Shown: positions 16,826 through 27,482, numbered from the stretch's first letter. The stretch is DNA of 64,000 nt from Marinomonas phaeophyticola (GCF_026966905.1 NZ_JAPUBN010000019.1:124001-188000), one strand, 5' to 3'. Notes: a model not told the origin generated them from the letters alone. A program made the numbers and translations.

Positions 16826-18028
16826 CTAGCCGTCGCCAGAAGTGATCGGCATGGGTATATTTCTAGCGATAAACCAAAAAGAAATAAAGGACAGTATGCC
16901 TACGGTCGCCATGATAACGAGCATTGGCGTTACAGTACCGTTATGTAAAACGCTAACTAAAGTGCCACTCAATGCTCCCGCGGCAAAGCGAGTTGTCCCT
17001 GCTAGCGCTGTGACACTGCCGTTGTTATTTTCTGCATGACTAAGGGCCCCAGCGACTAAAGTGCTTCCCAAAACCCCTATGGTTCCAATATAAAAGATGC
17101 AGGCAACAATGATAACCACAAGAGATGGAGTCGCTGAGAAAGCGAGTACTGCTAATATGATAGAGGCTATTAGCAGTACGATCATGCCTGAAGATGCCAT
17201 TTTTCGAATGCCAATTCGCCCAACTAATTGACTATTTATGGTTGTAAAAAACATCATCCCAATGATATTGAGTGCAAATAAGAAACCATAGTTAGCTTCG
17301 TCAACGCCGTACAACTCGATATAAACAAATGAAGATGCGGTGATAAAACACATCATGCCACTAAAATGGAGTGAGCCAGAGACTATGTGGCTAAAAACAC
17401 CGGGGTTATTTAATAGCTCCCAATATGTTGTTAATGCTTTTCTAAAAGAAAGAGGTTTTCTTTTTTCCTGAGAGAGTGTTTCCGGTATATTTTTATGAAA
17501 CAAAATGAAGGTGATACAGGCCATAAGAGCTAAAAAAATAAAGATGTAATGCCAATCAAAGGCAATTAAAATGATACCCCCTAATATTGGGGCGATGAGT
17601 GGTGCAATTGCCATTACTAGCATGATATAGGACATGGCTTTTACGAAATCTTCAGCTGAAAAAGCATCCCTTACCAAGGCTGAAACACACACAGCGACGG
17701 CGGCTCCTCCGAAAGCCTGCAGGGCTCTACCTGCTAACAACCATTCATAATCTCTAGAAACAGCACAGAGAATGCTACCAAGAAAAAAGAGTATTAAGCC
17801 AAAGGTGATGACTTTTTTTCGCCCGTAGGCATCAGAGATTGGTCCGAATATGATTTGGAATGCCGCAAAAATAATCAAGTAAATACTCAGTGTTAACTGA
17901 ATTAGGTTGATATCGGAATCTAAGCTTTTAGCTATAGTAGGAATAGATGGAAGGTAGGTATCTATTGCTAATGGTGTTAAACCACTGAGCATGCCTAAAA
18001 TCAAAATTGTAGGAAGAGTCAGTTTCAT
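16826..18028 (-). CDS. Bcr/CflA family drug efflux MFS transporter
   Basis: A 400-residue inner-membrane proton antiporter of the DHA1 group with about 12 hydrophobic segments. The start TLPTILILGMLSGLTPLAIDTYLPSIPTIAKSL is typical of Bcr/CflA, with the conserved Asp in TM1. The loop 2-3 motif A reads GPISDAYGRKKV. Substrates in the family include bicyclomycin, sulfonamides and chloramphenicol; none can be assigned here. It is divergent from the ABC exporter across a 358-base gap. Confidence 0.92.
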   Translation of the reverse strand: MKLTLPTILILGMLSGLTPLAIDTYLPSIPTIAKSLDSDINLIQLTLSIYLIIFAAFQIIFGPISDAYGRKKVITFGLILFFLGSILCAVSRDYEWLLAGRALQAFGGAAVAVCVSALVRDAFSAEDFVKAMSYIMLVMAIAPLIAPILGGIILIAFDWHYIFIFLALMACITFILFHKNIPETLSQEKRKPLSFRKALTTYWELLNNPGVFSHIVSGSLHFSGMMCFITASSFVYIELYGVDEANYGFLFALNIIGMMFFTTINSQLVGRIGIRKMASSGMIVLLIASIILAVLAFSATPSLVVIIVACIFYIGTIGVLGSTLVAGALSHAENNNGSVTALAGTTRFAAGALSGTLVSVLHNGTVTPMLVIMATVGILSFISFWFIARNIPMPITSGDG

Positions 18029-18386
18029 AATCGGCTCGATTTTTTAAGTGGTGTGTATTATATAGAAACTCTCTTTACTGAGTGTAAGGGAAATGTGCAA
18101 ATGTTGCTGAAATCAAAGAGAAAATATGAAGTATGTGATTTTATTTACCGAAATGGACTAAACTAGCGCCTAGACAGCAGATGACCCTTTAAGGAGAGAA
18201 GTGTTTTCTGATTCAGTATGGGGATGTGAGCTTAAAAGTTAGTAACTAAGAATTATTTACATCTTTTAGCTTAATTTTTCATGTTAGAATTTCATCCATT
18301 AATATCCATTTTATAGTTTATCTATTAAGAGACTTGCCGATAACGCAGACTCTTCTATTTAGGTCCATTTGAAACAAGGTAGATTC
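18029..18386. other. 358-base divergent intergenic region
   Basis: Holds the promoters of the efflux pump (minus) and the ABC exporter (plus). One possible leader peptide is visible: AAGGAG at 18191-18196 stands 4 bases before GTG 18201, which opens a 13-codon frame closed by TAG at 18240-18242. It could equally be chance. I see no other gene, repeat or terminator. Confidence 0.45.
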
Positions 18387-20222
18387 ATGTTTAACTTTTT
18401 TGAGCGACTCATTCCCGCTTATCCAGATAAAGACCCCATTGCGGCACCGAGTAGTTTATTCGCGTTTTGTTTGCACTTCTCTAAAGGAGTCGGTTTACCT
18501 TTGGTAATCATGTCAATATTGACGGCATTGATCGCTATATTGGAAGTGACCTTATTTGGATTCATGGGGCAGCTGGTGGATTGGTTAATTTCAAAGGACC
18601 CAGAGACTTTTTTGGAAGAGGAGGGGACTCGTCTTTTTCTAATGGGAGCCATGGTCTTGGTTGCTATGCCTGTGTTGACGTTTTTTCATTCTGCGTTAGT
18701 ACACCAGACTTTGCTTGGAAATTATCCAATGGGTATTCGCTGGCTAGCACATCGTTATTTGCTGAAGCAAAGCATTACCTTTTTCCAAGACGATTTTGCA
18801 GGTCGTGTGTCGACTAAAGTGATGCAAACATCATTGGCTGTCCGTGAAACTGTGATGAAACTATTAGATGTATTGGTATATATTTTAGTGTATTTCATTT
18901 CTATGTTAGTTCTGATTGCTCAATCAGACTTTAGAATGATGTTACCTATGCTGGTGTGGTTGATGGCATACATTGGAATTCAAATGTATTTTGTGCCGAA
19001 ACTCAAAAAAATATCAACTGCGCAAGCTGATGCACGATCAACCATGGCGGGACGAATTGTTGATAGTTACACTAATATTGCCACAGTGAAATTGTTTGCG
19101 CATACCTCGCGAGAAGCGGATTACGCTAAAGATAGCATGGATGGCTTCCTGCAAACGGTCTATGCTCAAATGCGTTTAGTAACAGGAATAAATGTAAGTG
19201 TACAAATTTGCAATTATCTCTTGGCATTTGTAATGGCGGCATTAGCTATTTCGTTGTGGCTAGGTAGTGCTATTAGTGTGGGCTCTATTGCTATCGCAGT
19301 CAGCTTGGCATTAAGGTTAAACGGTATGTCCCAATGGATTATGTGGGAAATTAGTGCCCTGTTCGAAAATATTGGAATGGTGGCGGATGGTATGAAAACA
19401 CTTTCCAAGCCACTTACTATTCAAGATAAAGTAGAAGCACCGGATTTGGTTGTTGATGATGGTCGAATTGAATATCGAGATATTGGCTTTCATTACGGTA
19501 AAGGCTCTGGGGTCATTGAGCGTTTTAATTTAAACATAAAACCTGGAGAGAAAGTCGGTCTGGTCGGTCGTTCTGGTGCCGGAAAATCTACTTTAGTCAA
19601 TCTTCTTATGCGCTTTCATGAAGTTGAATCGGGTCAAATTTTAATTGATGGGCAGAATGTTAATGATGTTACTCAAGACAGTTTAAGAGCTCAAATCGGC
19701 ATGGTGACTCAAGATACATCATTATTACACAGAACGGTCAGGGAGAACCTTCTATATGGTAAGCCTGATGCAACAGAAGAAGAGATGATTCATGCGGCAA
19801 AGCAAGCGGAAGCCCATGAGTTTATTTTAGAATTAACCGACCCGTTTGGTAATAAAGGTTATGATGCCATGGTAGGAGAGCGCGGAGTTAAACTGTCTGG
19901 GGGGCAACGCCAGAGAGTAGCGATTGCACGGGTGCTGCTTAAAAATGCGCCTCTGTTAATTCTGGATGAAGCCACTTCCGCATTAGACTCTGAAGTGGAA
20001 GCCGCGATTCAAGCAAGCCTATATCAACTGATGGAGAATAAAACGGTAATAGCAATTGCCCATCGCTTATCAACGATTGCTGCTATGGATAGGTTAATTG
20101 TGTTAGATCAAGGAGAAATGCTGGAGCAAGGTACCCATGATGAACTGGTTAAACTGGGTGGAGTGTATTCAAAATTGTGGAACCACCAAACCGGCGGCTT
20201 TTTAGCAGAAGACATAACCTAG
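18387..20222 (+). CDS. ABC exporter, fused permease/ATPase
   Basis: A 611-residue half-transporter of the type IV exporter fold (MsbA-like, HlyB/MDR group). The membrane domain covers about 35-320 with six segments. The ATPase shows Walker A GRSGAGKST, the signature LSGGQRQR, Walker B LLILDEATSALDSE and the switch His in IAHRLS. Lipid, peptide or drug export is possible. The start is ATG 18387, with AGG 7 bases upstream; a TTG at 18369 has no RBS. It is a single gene followed by a strong bidirectional terminator. Confidence 0.93.
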   Translation: MFNFFERLIPAYPDKDPIAAPSSLFAFCLHFSKGVGLPLVIMSILTALIAILEVTLFGFMGQLVDWLISKDPETFLEEEGTRLFLMGAMVLVAMPVLTFFHSALVHQTLLGNYPMGIRWLAHRYLLKQSITFFQDDFAGRVSTKVMQTSLAVRETVMKLLDVLVYILVYFISMLVLIAQSDFRMMLPMLVWLMAYIGIQMYFVPKLKKISTAQADARSTMAGRIVDSYTNIATVKLFAHTSREADYAKDSMDGFLQTVYAQMRLVTGINVSVQICNYLLAFVMAALAISLWLGSAISVGSIAIAVSLALRLNGMSQWIMWEISALFENIGMVADGMKTLSKPLTIQDKVEAPDLVVDDGRIEYRDIGFHYGKGSGVIERFNLNIKPGEKVGLVGRSGAGKSTLVNLLMRFHEVESGQILIDGQNVNDVTQDSLRAQIGMVTQDTSLLHRTVRENLLYGKPDATEEEMIHAAKQAEAHEFILELTDPFGNKGYDAMVGERGVKLSGGQRQRVAIARVLLKNAPLLILDEATSALDSEVEAAIQASLYQLMENKTVIAIAHRLSTIAAMDRLIVLDQGEMLEQGTHDELVKLGGVYSKLWNHQTGGFLAEDIT

Positions 20223-20303
20223 TCGTTATGTATTAGAAGGTATCGTTAAGAGGTGCCAATATTGCTGGGTGCAGTACCTTATTACTACTGAGGGTGGATC
20301 TAT

Positions 20304-20351
20304 AAAAAAGCGCTAAAGAGGAAAACGTATTTCACTCTTTAGCGCTTTTTT
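20304..20351. terminator. Bidirectional intrinsic terminator
   Basis: AAAAAAGCGCTAAAGAG (20304-20320) pairs with CTCTTTAGCGCTTTTTT (20335-20351) around a 14-base loop. The T- and A-runs at both ends serve the ABC exporter (plus) and the TRAP permease gene (minus). Confidence 0.92.
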
Positions 20352-20379
20352 GTTTAGTTACCTTGTACTATACGGATGT

Positions 20380-22503
20380 TCATGCGGACGTTTGAGGATA
20401 GCTCTTAAAGCCTTTTAGGAAAATAGCAAAGAATAAAGCGGCTCCAATAAGTTGCCAAACAAAGTGAATTCCAGGCCATAATAAGGCGATTGTGGCAATT
20501 AGCAATAACCCTCTGGATAGAAGATTTAACTCATCTTCAAGGTACCCTTCCATCACGGCAACAAAAGCATAAAGCCCGATGATTCCAAAAATAGTCAGTC
20601 TTACCATCTCTTCAAAACTGCCACCGACTAGAGGAGTATAAGCCATCAATAAAGGAATGATATATAGACCTTTAGCAAGTTTCCATGCGGTTAAGCCTGT
20701 TCTCATTGGTGGTGTTTTTGCAATAGCAGCGGCAGCAAAAGCCGTTAAGCAAACGGGCGGAGTGACATTACTGTCCTGAGATAACCAGAAGATAATCATA
20801 TGAGCTGTTACTAGAATCATGGCAATGGTTTCAGCGCCAAGAGATTGATCCAATAACATGCCCTTAAAATCAGATGGGACCTGTGAAAGCAGTAGGGCCG
20901 CTTCATCCGCTGACATTCCTACCGCTAATTTGGAGAGGGACTCGGGGTCAACAAGCATAAAGACGGCTTTGGCCGCTTCTGGTAATGCTCCGCTTGCCAT
21001 AATTTCAATCAACTGGCTTTCCGCGATTAAGTTGTATAAAGCGGGTGCTGACAAGGTGCCGAGTACAATATAAGACGCGGTAACAGGTAAGCCCATTCCT
21101 AAAATCAATGAAGCGAGAGCAATCAGTATTAAGGTAAAGATCAAGCTGCCATCAGCCCAGCCCGTAATCATGAGAGAGAAGGTATTACCCACTCCTGTCG
21201 TACTAATGACATTGACAACTAGACCAATACCAACCAACAAAACCGCCGTAGTTGACATGTTTTTAGCGCCCTGAACCATAGCATCAAGAATATCCATGGC
21301 ATTCATACGATGATGTCTGGAAAGCCAAGAAGAAAAAATCACGGCTAGAATACTGATACCGGCTGCATACGTTGGAGTAAATCCTTGAACGAGTAATGTC
21401 ACCAGAACAGCAAGAGGAACAATATGGTGCCAACCTGACTTAAAGACCTCCTTCACTGTTGGACCATCGTCTTCAACAGCAATAACCTTGCTTCGTTTCG
21501 CTTCTACTCGTACAAAGAAGCCCACGCTTAAGAAATACAAAAGAGCAGGAATTGCGGCCACACTGATAATAGTGACATAAGATACTTGGGTATAGGATGC
21601 CATAATGAATGCGCCAGCCCCCATTACTGGAGGCATGAGTTGCCCACCAGTGGATGCGGCGGCTTCAATGCCCGCTGAAAATCGGGCGGGGAAGCCCGCT
21701 TTTCTCATAAGCGGAATAGTGATAACTCCAGTAGAAACCGTATTAGCAACAGAAGAGCCAGAGACTGATCCCATTAAACCTGAACCAAGTACTGCAACAA
21801 ATCCCGGTCCACCAATCATTTTGCTTGCTAACGATCGAGATAAATCAATAATAAAGTCGCCGGCACCGGACTTAACAAGAAAAGCGCCAAACAGGATAAA
21901 CATGAAAACAAAGCTCCAAGATATTCTTGAAATGGAGCCAAACATACCATCTGTGCTGAAATAGCTTCGGTAAAGTAGCGTTTCAACGCTAAGTCCGGGA
22001 AAGGAGAAGGTTCCACCAATCCATTGCCCCCATAAAACGACATAGGTCAACGCAACGATGATTAAAGTGGGTATAAACCAGCCACTGGTTCGGCGGATTA
22101 ACTCTAATGCCAGCAGAATGGCGACAGTTGAGGCAATCCAATCTCCTGTATCAAAAGTGACACCTCGTGCATATAGAGCATCTTCAAAGAAAACGATGTA
22201 GAGGGTCACGCCCGCTAAAGCAATAATCATTAGAGTATCAATGATTAAAGCGGTTTTGCTTTTTAATAATGAAGGGTGAGCAGGAATCAATAACGCGCAT
22301 AAAATACCAAAGCCTGAAAAGTGGAATGCAGACACCCACAATTCTGGCAAAGTGCCAATGGTATTAATATAAATATGCGCGATAGCAAGAAAAATGGAAA
22401 ACGCAAAAACAAAACGAGTGACACCAACTTGAGAACGGTGTGCCGTCTCGAAATCTTTTAAATCTGGTTGGGACGTATCTGTTTGGCTAGTTGACGAGTT
22501 CAT
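20380..22503 (-). CDS. TRAP transporter fused permease (TAXI type, 4TM-12TM)
   Basis: A 707-residue inner-membrane protein that fuses the small (DctQ-like) and large (DctM-like) permease subunits, as in the TAXI-TRAP subfamily. Many hydrophobic segments run through it; the DctM-like part shows FGAFLVKSGAGDF, GSVSGSSVANTVSTG, EAAASTGGQLMPPVMGAGAF and, later, ILGMGLPVTASYIV. It works with the binding protein encoded just upstream (22629-23657) and is driven by an ion gradient. The ligand is unknown; TAXI systems carry dicarboxylates, glutamate and related acids. A nested hairpin occupies the 125-base gap between the two genes. Confidence 0.95.
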   Translation of the reverse strand: MNSSTSQTDTSQPDLKDFETAHRSQVGVTRFVFAFSIFLAIAHIYINTIGTLPELWVSAFHFSGFGILCALLIPAHPSLLKSKTALIIDTLMIIALAGVTLYIVFFEDALYARGVTFDTGDWIASTVAILLALELIRRTSGWFIPTLIIVALTYVVLWGQWIGGTFSFPGLSVETLLYRSYFSTDGMFGSISRISWSFVFMFILFGAFLVKSGAGDFIIDLSRSLASKMIGGPGFVAVLGSGLMGSVSGSSVANTVSTGVITIPLMRKAGFPARFSAGIEAAASTGGQLMPPVMGAGAFIMASYTQVSYVTIISVAAIPALLYFLSVGFFVRVEAKRSKVIAVEDDGPTVKEVFKSGWHHIVPLAVLVTLLVQGFTPTYAAGISILAVIFSSWLSRHHRMNAMDILDAMVQGAKNMSTTAVLLVGIGLVVNVISTTGVGNTFSLMITGWADGSLIFTLILIALASLILGMGLPVTASYIVLGTLSAPALYNLIAESQLIEIMASGALPEAAKAVFMLVDPESLSKLAVGMSADEAALLLSQVPSDFKGMLLDQSLGAETIAMILVTAHMIIFWLSQDSNVTPPVCLTAFAAAAIAKTPPMRTGLTAWKLAKGLYIIPLLMAYTPLVGGSFEEMVRLTIFGIIGLYAFVAVMEGYLEDELNLLSRGLLLIATIALLWPGIHFVWQLIGAALFFAIFLKGFKSYPQTSA

Positions 22504-22542
22504 AGAGCAACTACCTATATAAACAAAAGAGAATCAAATAGA

Positions 22543-22610
22543 GCGCCTAGCAAGAATAAATCGGTGTATTCAATTAAATTGAATACCTCGTGGTTAATAT
22601 TACTAGGCGC
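22543..22610 (-). promoter_or_regulatory. Nested stem-loop between TAXI binding protein and permease genes
   Basis: An outer arm GCGCCTAG (22543-22550) pairs perfectly with CTAGGCGC (22603-22610). Inside lies a near-perfect palindrome, GTATTCAATT (22566-22575) and AATTGAATAC (22577-22586). It lies between two genes of one operon, where it could stabilise the upstream mRNA or partly stop transcription, so that more binding protein than permease is made. There is no T-run after it. Confidence 0.7.
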
Positions 22611-22628
22611 AAGTAACGCGAGAGTGAT

Positions 22629-23657
22629 TTACTTAGCGATTAGGTGATCAGGGATTTGAATACCTTGCTCGCGGTAATAGCGTGCTGCACCAGGGTGCAA
22701 AGGCATTGGAAGTCCATCAATGGCTTTTTCAATTGCCATTACACTTGTCGCTTTATGAATAGCACTCAAATAGCCTAAGTTTTCATAAATTGATTTAGTA
22801 AGTAGGTATATATCTTCATCAGACAGATCCGCTCTTGCCGCTAAGAAGTTAGGCTGAGCAACCGTATTGATAGGTTTAGTTTGTCCTGGATAGGTGTTCG
22901 CAGGAATAACATAACGAGTCCACAAGGTGTAATCACCGTTTGCCGCTTTCATTTGCTCGTCAGTAAAGTCTAATACCCTTACTTCATCACCCATTGATGC
23001 GTAAGCACGAGTGATTGCACTTACAGGAACGCCAGCGGGTGTATTCATGCCGTCAATATTACCATTCTGCATGGCATCAGCACTGGCACCATACCCCATG
23101 TACGCTAGGCTAAAGTCATCGGCATTAATGCCAAGGCCTGTCAATAATTGACGGCCAGAGCCTTCAGTGCCAGAATTCTTTTTACCAATTGAGAACTTGT
23201 TGTTACCGTTTTGTAATGCTTTTAAATCATCAACGGTACCTGTTTTAACTAAGTCACTTTTAAGTACAAAGTGTTCAACGTTCTGCCATAGCATGCTTAC
23301 AGAGCGAAGGTTTTCTTGTTTACCTGAAGACTCAAGAGGACCTTCACCATTCCAAGCCCAAGCACCATATAAACCTTGTAATATAGCGAATTGTGCTTGA
23401 TTTTCACGTAACAATTTAATGTTTTCGCCAGAACCTGCTGAGCTGATGGCTGAAATAGATATGCCATGCTTAGGCTCAAGTTTAACCTTACTTAAAGTGG
23501 CAATGGCAACGCCAACGGGATAGTAAGTTCCGCCTGTTGAAGCCGTTGCCATAATGTAATTACGTTGGTCAGCTGCTTGTAACTGTGCTGTTGATAGCGT
23601 GATTGCTGCAGCAGTTGTTGTCGTGATAAGTGTTTTTGCGACTAAGCCCAATTTCAT
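22629..23657 (-). CDS. TAXI family TRAP transporter solute-binding protein
   Basis: A 342-residue periplasmic binding protein. A signal peptide covers about 1-29 (ending STAQLQAAD). The family signature TASTGGTYYPVGVAI follows, then SSAGSGENIKLLRENQAQFAILQ. A ligand is captured in the periplasm and handed to the fused permease. It is first in a two-gene operon. The ATG is preceded on the minus strand by AGGAGAAAAATAAA, a good RBS. Confidence 0.95.
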   Translation of the reverse strand: MKLGLVAKTLITTTTAAAITLSTAQLQAADQRNYIMATASTGGTYYPVGVAIATLSKVKLEPKHGISISAISSAGSGENIKLLRENQAQFAILQGLYGAWAWNGEGPLESSGKQENLRSVSMLWQNVEHFVLKSDLVKTGTVDDLKALQNGNNKFSIGKKNSGTEGSGRQLLTGLGINADDFSLAYMGYGASADAMQNGNIDGMNTPAGVPVSAITRAYASMGDEVRVLDFTDEQMKAANGDYTLWTRYVIPANTYPGQTKPINTVAQPNFLAARADLSDEDIYLLTKSIYENLGYLSAIHKATSVMAIEKAIDGLPMPLHPGAARYYREQGIQIPDHLIAK

Positions 23658-23916
23658 TTTATTTTTCTCCTAGTTAGGTAATGTCACTTAAATACAGTAC
23701 AATTATTGTGCCTATTTTTTTAAGTTGTTGATTTACAATGACTTGTTTTTTTGTGAGAGACTGTTATCTTATTCTAGGTCATAATTTGCTTATAGATCGA
23801 ATTGATCAGTAGGCAAAAAATGGCTTATCAGATAGGACGGAATTCATTGCTTATACATGTCTTTTATCAAAAAAATACTTTTTCATAAGCAAAATATTGC
23901 CAGTTAGGAAATAGAC

Positions 23917-24531
23917 ATGAACCATTCAGAAGCAATAAAAGTCATCTTGTTTGATTTAGGTAATGTATTGGTCGACCTTGGTGATAGAAGTGAACTGAAT
24001 TCTATGCTGAATGCATCTGGTGACGAGGCTGAAATATGGCTTAAGTGGTTACAATCTCCTTTAGTAAAGCGTTTTGATTCTGGGGAGATTTCTTTTGATA
24101 TATTTGCTACAGGAATGATAGCTGAAGTGCCCTCATTAGGAAGCAGAGAGGATTTCAAGAGACGCTTTTCTCGCTGGCCAAAAGGGCTCTTTGACGGTGC
24201 TTTGTCATTGGTTAGTCGTGTGAAACCTAAATACCATAAAGCCATTTTATCGAATACGAATGAGGCCCATTGGCCAATATTGATGTCTGATATGAAGTTA
24301 GGCGGTGCTTTTCAAAGTTATTTTGCCTCTCATCAGATGGGGTGTGTAAAACCCGATGAAGAAATTTATTTAAAAGTCGTATCAGCATTAGGTGTAGAGC
24401 CTAGGGATATACTCTTTGTTGATGATAATTTAGTCAATGTTGAGGCTGCAAAGAAAATAGGCATTGTCGCCCATCAAGTAAAAGGCATAAAAGAAGCACA
24501 GAGAATACTACAGCAATATAATGTTGTATGA
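23917..24531 (+). CDS. HAD family hydrolase (HAD-IA, YihX-like)
   Basis: A 204-residue HAD phosphatase with small helical cap. Motif I is LFDLGNVLVDL: the nucleophile Asp is kept but the second acidic residue is Asn, a feature of the YihX and epoxide-hydrolase-N branch. Motif II is ILSNTNEAHW, motif III lies in MGCVKPDEEIY, and motif IV is FVDDNLVNVEAA. YihX of E. coli acts on alpha-glucose-1-phosphate; the substrate here is not known. It stands alone ahead of a methyltransferase gene. Confidence 0.9.
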   Translation: MNHSEAIKVILFDLGNVLVDLGDRSELNSMLNASGDEAEIWLKWLQSPLVKRFDSGEISFDIFATGMIAEVPSLGSREDFKRRFSRWPKGLFDGALSLVSRVKPKYHKAILSNTNEAHWPILMSDMKLGGAFQSYFASHQMGCVKPDEEIYLKVVSALGVEPRDILFVDDNLVNVEAAKKIGIVAHQVKGIKEAQRILQQYNVV

Positions 24532-24656
24532 TTTTTACGATGTTAAAGAGTTTGCGAAGTATTTTTAGCTTATAGAATCGTCTATGCGTTGTCATAGTTA
24601 TCGAACAACTGGTAATGTGCTGCGGTTAAACATTTTTTGAGAGGAGGGGTAGGTGA

Positions 24657-25412
24657 ATGAGATCATATTTTAATACGGCTTCAGATATGTATTCTAAAGC
24701 TCGACCAACTTATCCTGCCGAGTTGTATTTTTGGCTGTCGAAGCAGGCCCCTGGGCATTCTTTAGTCTGGGATTCTGCCTGCGGCACGGGACAAGCATCA
24801 GTGGATCTTGCTGCTTACTTTGAATGCGTAGAAGCATCGGATATTAGTGAATCTCAGGTGGCTGAAGCGACGCCAAATAGAAAGATTAATTACCATGTCT
24901 GCCCTTCTGAAATTACGCCCTTTAAAGACAACAGTTTCGATGTCGTGTGTGTCGCACACGCATTGCATTGGTTTGATTTAGATTCCTTTTGGGTAGAACT
25001 GGAAAGAGTGATGAAGCCAGGAGGGTTGTTTGCGTGTTGGGGCTACAATTGGATTCGCCTTGGTGAACATGAAGATGATGTGATGGATCGGTATATATTA
25101 AAAAAGCTTCAACCTTATTGGAAAAGTGAGAGTAAAAGTTTATGGCGAGAATATAAGGACATTCGCTTCCCATTAACTATGATGGACGTACCTAAATTTG
25201 AGTTGACTCAAAATTGGAGCATGTACCGGGTTTTTGAATATATCCGTTCTTGGTCAGCAACTACCCTCTTGATAGAATCGGATGGTGATCAATTTATAGA
25301 AGATGCATGGAATGAAATGCTTAAGTTGTGGGGCGACCCTTTACAGAAAAAAACCATAAAATTACCGTTTTTTGTTAAAGCTGGCCGTTTTGAAGCTGAG
25401 TTTTCATCATAA
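24657..25412 (+). CDS. Class I SAM-dependent methyltransferase
   Basis: A 251-residue methyltransferase of the methyltransf_11 type. It has a start of FNTASDMYSKARPTYP, the SAM loop WDSACGTGQASVDLA, EASDISESQV after beta 2, FDVVCVAHALHWFD after beta 4 and VMKPGGLFACWGYN. The start pattern and HWFD are shared with small-molecule methyltransferases of the trans-aconitate/YcgJ kind; the substrate is unknown. AGGAGG lies 9 bases before the ATG at 24657. Confidence 0.9.
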   Translation: MRSYFNTASDMYSKARPTYPAELYFWLSKQAPGHSLVWDSACGTGQASVDLAAYFECVEASDISESQVAEATPNRKINYHVCPSEITPFKDNSFDVVCVAHALHWFDLDSFWVELERVMKPGGLFACWGYNWIRLGEHEDDVMDRYILKKLQPYWKSESKSLWREYKDIRFPLTMMDVPKFELTQNWSMYRVFEYIRSWSATTLLIESDGDQFIEDAWNEMLKLWGDPLQKKTIKLPFFVKAGRFEAEFSS

Positions 25413-25504
25413 GGGTTAAGACTAAAGTGTAATATCTCCTTTTTCTGAGGTATATATAGTAGAGAAACGCCTTAATAATAAATTTAATAAATAGGAGCTT
25501 ATGA

Positions 25505-27457
25505 ATGGAGCTATCCTCGATTTCTTTACCGCACGATGTGCAAAGTCAGGCCAATATTGAACAATCAAAATTTCAAGCTCTTTATAAGGAATCTCTGGAA
25601 AACCCAAACGCTTTTTGGGGACAGGTAGGAAAAAGACTTGATTGGATTTCACCTTATACATCGGTCAAAAATACGCGTTTTGATAAAAACAATGTCGACA
25701 TACGTTGGTTTGAAGATGGAGTATTAAATGCGTCTTATAATTGCACCGACCGACACCTTTCAGAGAAGGCTGAGAAAGTGGCCTATTATTGGGAAGGTGA
25801 CGAAGAGGGTGAAGGCTATGCTGTTACGTATCAGGAGCTACATGATGATGTGGCAAGGTTAGCAAACGGTCTAAAGTCTCTTGGTGTAGGTAAGGGCGAT
25901 CGAGTTGCTATTTACATGCCTATGATACCTCAAGCTGTTCATGCGATGCTCGCTTGTGCCCGTATTGGTGCTATTCACTCCGTGATTTTTGGTGGCTTTT
26001 CTGCTCATGCCATTGCAGGTCGTCTAAATGATTGTACTGTTAAAGTTGTTTTAACGGCCGATGAAGGGAAACGAGCTGGTCGTGTTATTCCTTTGAAAAA
26101 GACCGTTGATCATGCGCTTGAAGAGGGCGCTTGTCCTTCTGTTGAAAAAGTGATCGTGTTTCCTTGTACAGGCCGTGATGTTGGTTGGAATGAATCCGTT
26201 GATGTAAATTGGGTTGATTTAGTTTCCTCCCAGAGTAAAGAATGTACACCTGAGCCGATGAACGCTGAGGACCCTCTTTTTATTCTGTATACTTCAGGTT
26301 CAACGGGGACTCCAAAAGGAGTCGTGCACACTGTTGGTGGTTATATGGTATACGCCTCATTGACGCATGAAGTGGTATTTGATTTAAAAAATGACGATGT
26401 GTACTGGTGTGCGGCAGATGTTGGCTGGATTACCGGCCATTCTTATATGGTGTATGGACCATTAGCTAATGGTGTAACGAGTATTCTGTTTGAAGGTGTG
26501 CCTACGTATCCTGATTGTGGGCGTGTTGGTCGCATCGTCGACAAATATAAAGTGTCTATATTATATACAGCTCCTACTGCAATCAGAGCATTGATGGCAA
26601 AAGGCGATGAGCCTGTTTCCAGTTCTAATCGCCAATCTCTAAGAGTGCTTGGAAGTGTTGGTGAGCCGATCAATCCTGAAGCTTGGTGGTGGTATTATTC
26701 AACGGTTGGTGAAGAGCGCTGTCCAATCGTTGATACGTGGTGGCAGACTGAAACTGGCGGTATTATGATGAGTCCTAGAGTCGGCGGCTTAGATATGAAA
26801 CCTGGATCATGTACAGGTCCATTATTTGGTGTTCAGCCTGCGTTGGTCGATACTGAGGGTAATATTATTGACGGTGTTGGTGAGGCTGAAGGCAGTTTAG
26901 TATTGTTAGACTCTTGGCCAGGACAAGCTCGTTCAGTGTATGGTGATCATGCGCGTTTTGAACAAACATACTTTAGTACTTTTGATGGTATGTATTTTAC
27001 CGGAGACGGTGCTCGCCGCGATGCAGATGGCTATTATTGGATTACTGGTCGAGTTGATGATGTGCTTAATGTTTCAGGGCATCGACTAGGAACAGCTGAA
27101 ATCGAAAGTGCGCTTGTTGCTCATCCTTCTGTCGCTGAAGCGGCTATTGTTGGCTATCCTCATGATATAAAAGGTCAAGGCATTTACGTTTATGTTACTC
27201 CAATTGATGGTGTTACTGTAACGGATGAGCTGACTAAAGAAGTAAGGCAATTTGTTCGTGATGAAGTTGGTGCAATCGCTTCTCCTGATTTAATTCAATG
27301 GACGATTAAAGGGCTGCCGAAGACCCGTTCAGGTAAAATTATGCGACGTATCCTGCGAAAAATAGCGGCTAACGAGCATGACCAGTTAGGTGATACCAGC
27401 ACACTGGCCGATCCAGCTGTAGTGGATGAACTTATTGAAAACCGTTTAAACGTATGA
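25505..27457 (+). CDS. acs: Acetyl-CoA synthetase
   Basis: Activates acetate to acetyl-CoA through acetyl-AMP in the cytoplasm. The 650 residues match the family. AMP-binding motifs are [18 protein letters not shown] and the [10 protein letters not shown] segment; [32 protein letters not shown] leads into the C-terminal domain. [11 protein letters not shown] holds the catalytic lysine (about K611) that is acetylated for control in other bacteria. The ATG at 25505 has AGGAG 7 bases upstream. A response regulator gene follows after 25 bases, the arrangement of the acs-CrbR/ErdR control circuits. Confidence 0.97.
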   Translation: MELSSISLPHDVQSQANIEQSKFQALYKESLENPNAFWGQVGKRLDWISPYTSVKNTRFDKNNVDIRWFEDGVLNASYNCTDRHLSEKAEKVAYYWEGDEEGEGYAVTYQELHDDVARLANGLKSLGVGKGDRVAIYMPMIPQAVHAMLACARIGAIHSVIFGGFSAHAIAGRLNDCTVKVVLTADEGKRAGRVIPLKKTVDHALEEGACPSVEKVIVFPCTGRDVGWNESVDVNWVDLVSSQSKECTPEPMNAEDPLFILYTSGSTGTPKGVVHTVGGYMVYASLTHEVVFDLKNDDVYWCAADVGWITGHSYMVYGPLANGVTSILFEGVPTYPDCGRVGRIVDKYKVSILYTAPTAIRALMAKGDEPVSSSNRQSLRVLGSVGEPINPEAWWWYYSTVGEERCPIVDTWWQTETGGIMMSPRVGGLDMKPGSCTGPLFGVQPALVDTEGNIIDGVGEAEGSLVLLDSWPGQARSVYGDHARFEQTYFSTFDGMYFTGDGARRDADGYYWITGRVDDVLNVSGHRLGTAEIESALVAHPSVAEAAIVGYPHDIKGQGIYVYVTPIDGVTVTDELTKEVRQFVRDEVGAIASPDLIQWTIKGLPKTRSGKIMRRILRKIAANEHDQLGDTSTLADPAVVDELIENRLNV

Positions 27458-27482
27458 TGTCTATTCATGTCGAGGTATTTGT

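Noticed and set aside
18201..18242. 13-codon leader peptide ahead of the ABC exporter
   Set aside because: The RBS is good but the frame is very short, has no run of one codon type and no attenuator hairpin follows; kept only as a note on the gap.
21605..21964. 119-codon open frame opposite the TRAP permease
   Set aside because: Antisense shadow of a strongly conserved membrane protein; its Pro/Ala/Thr-rich composition is the mirror of hydrophobic codons.
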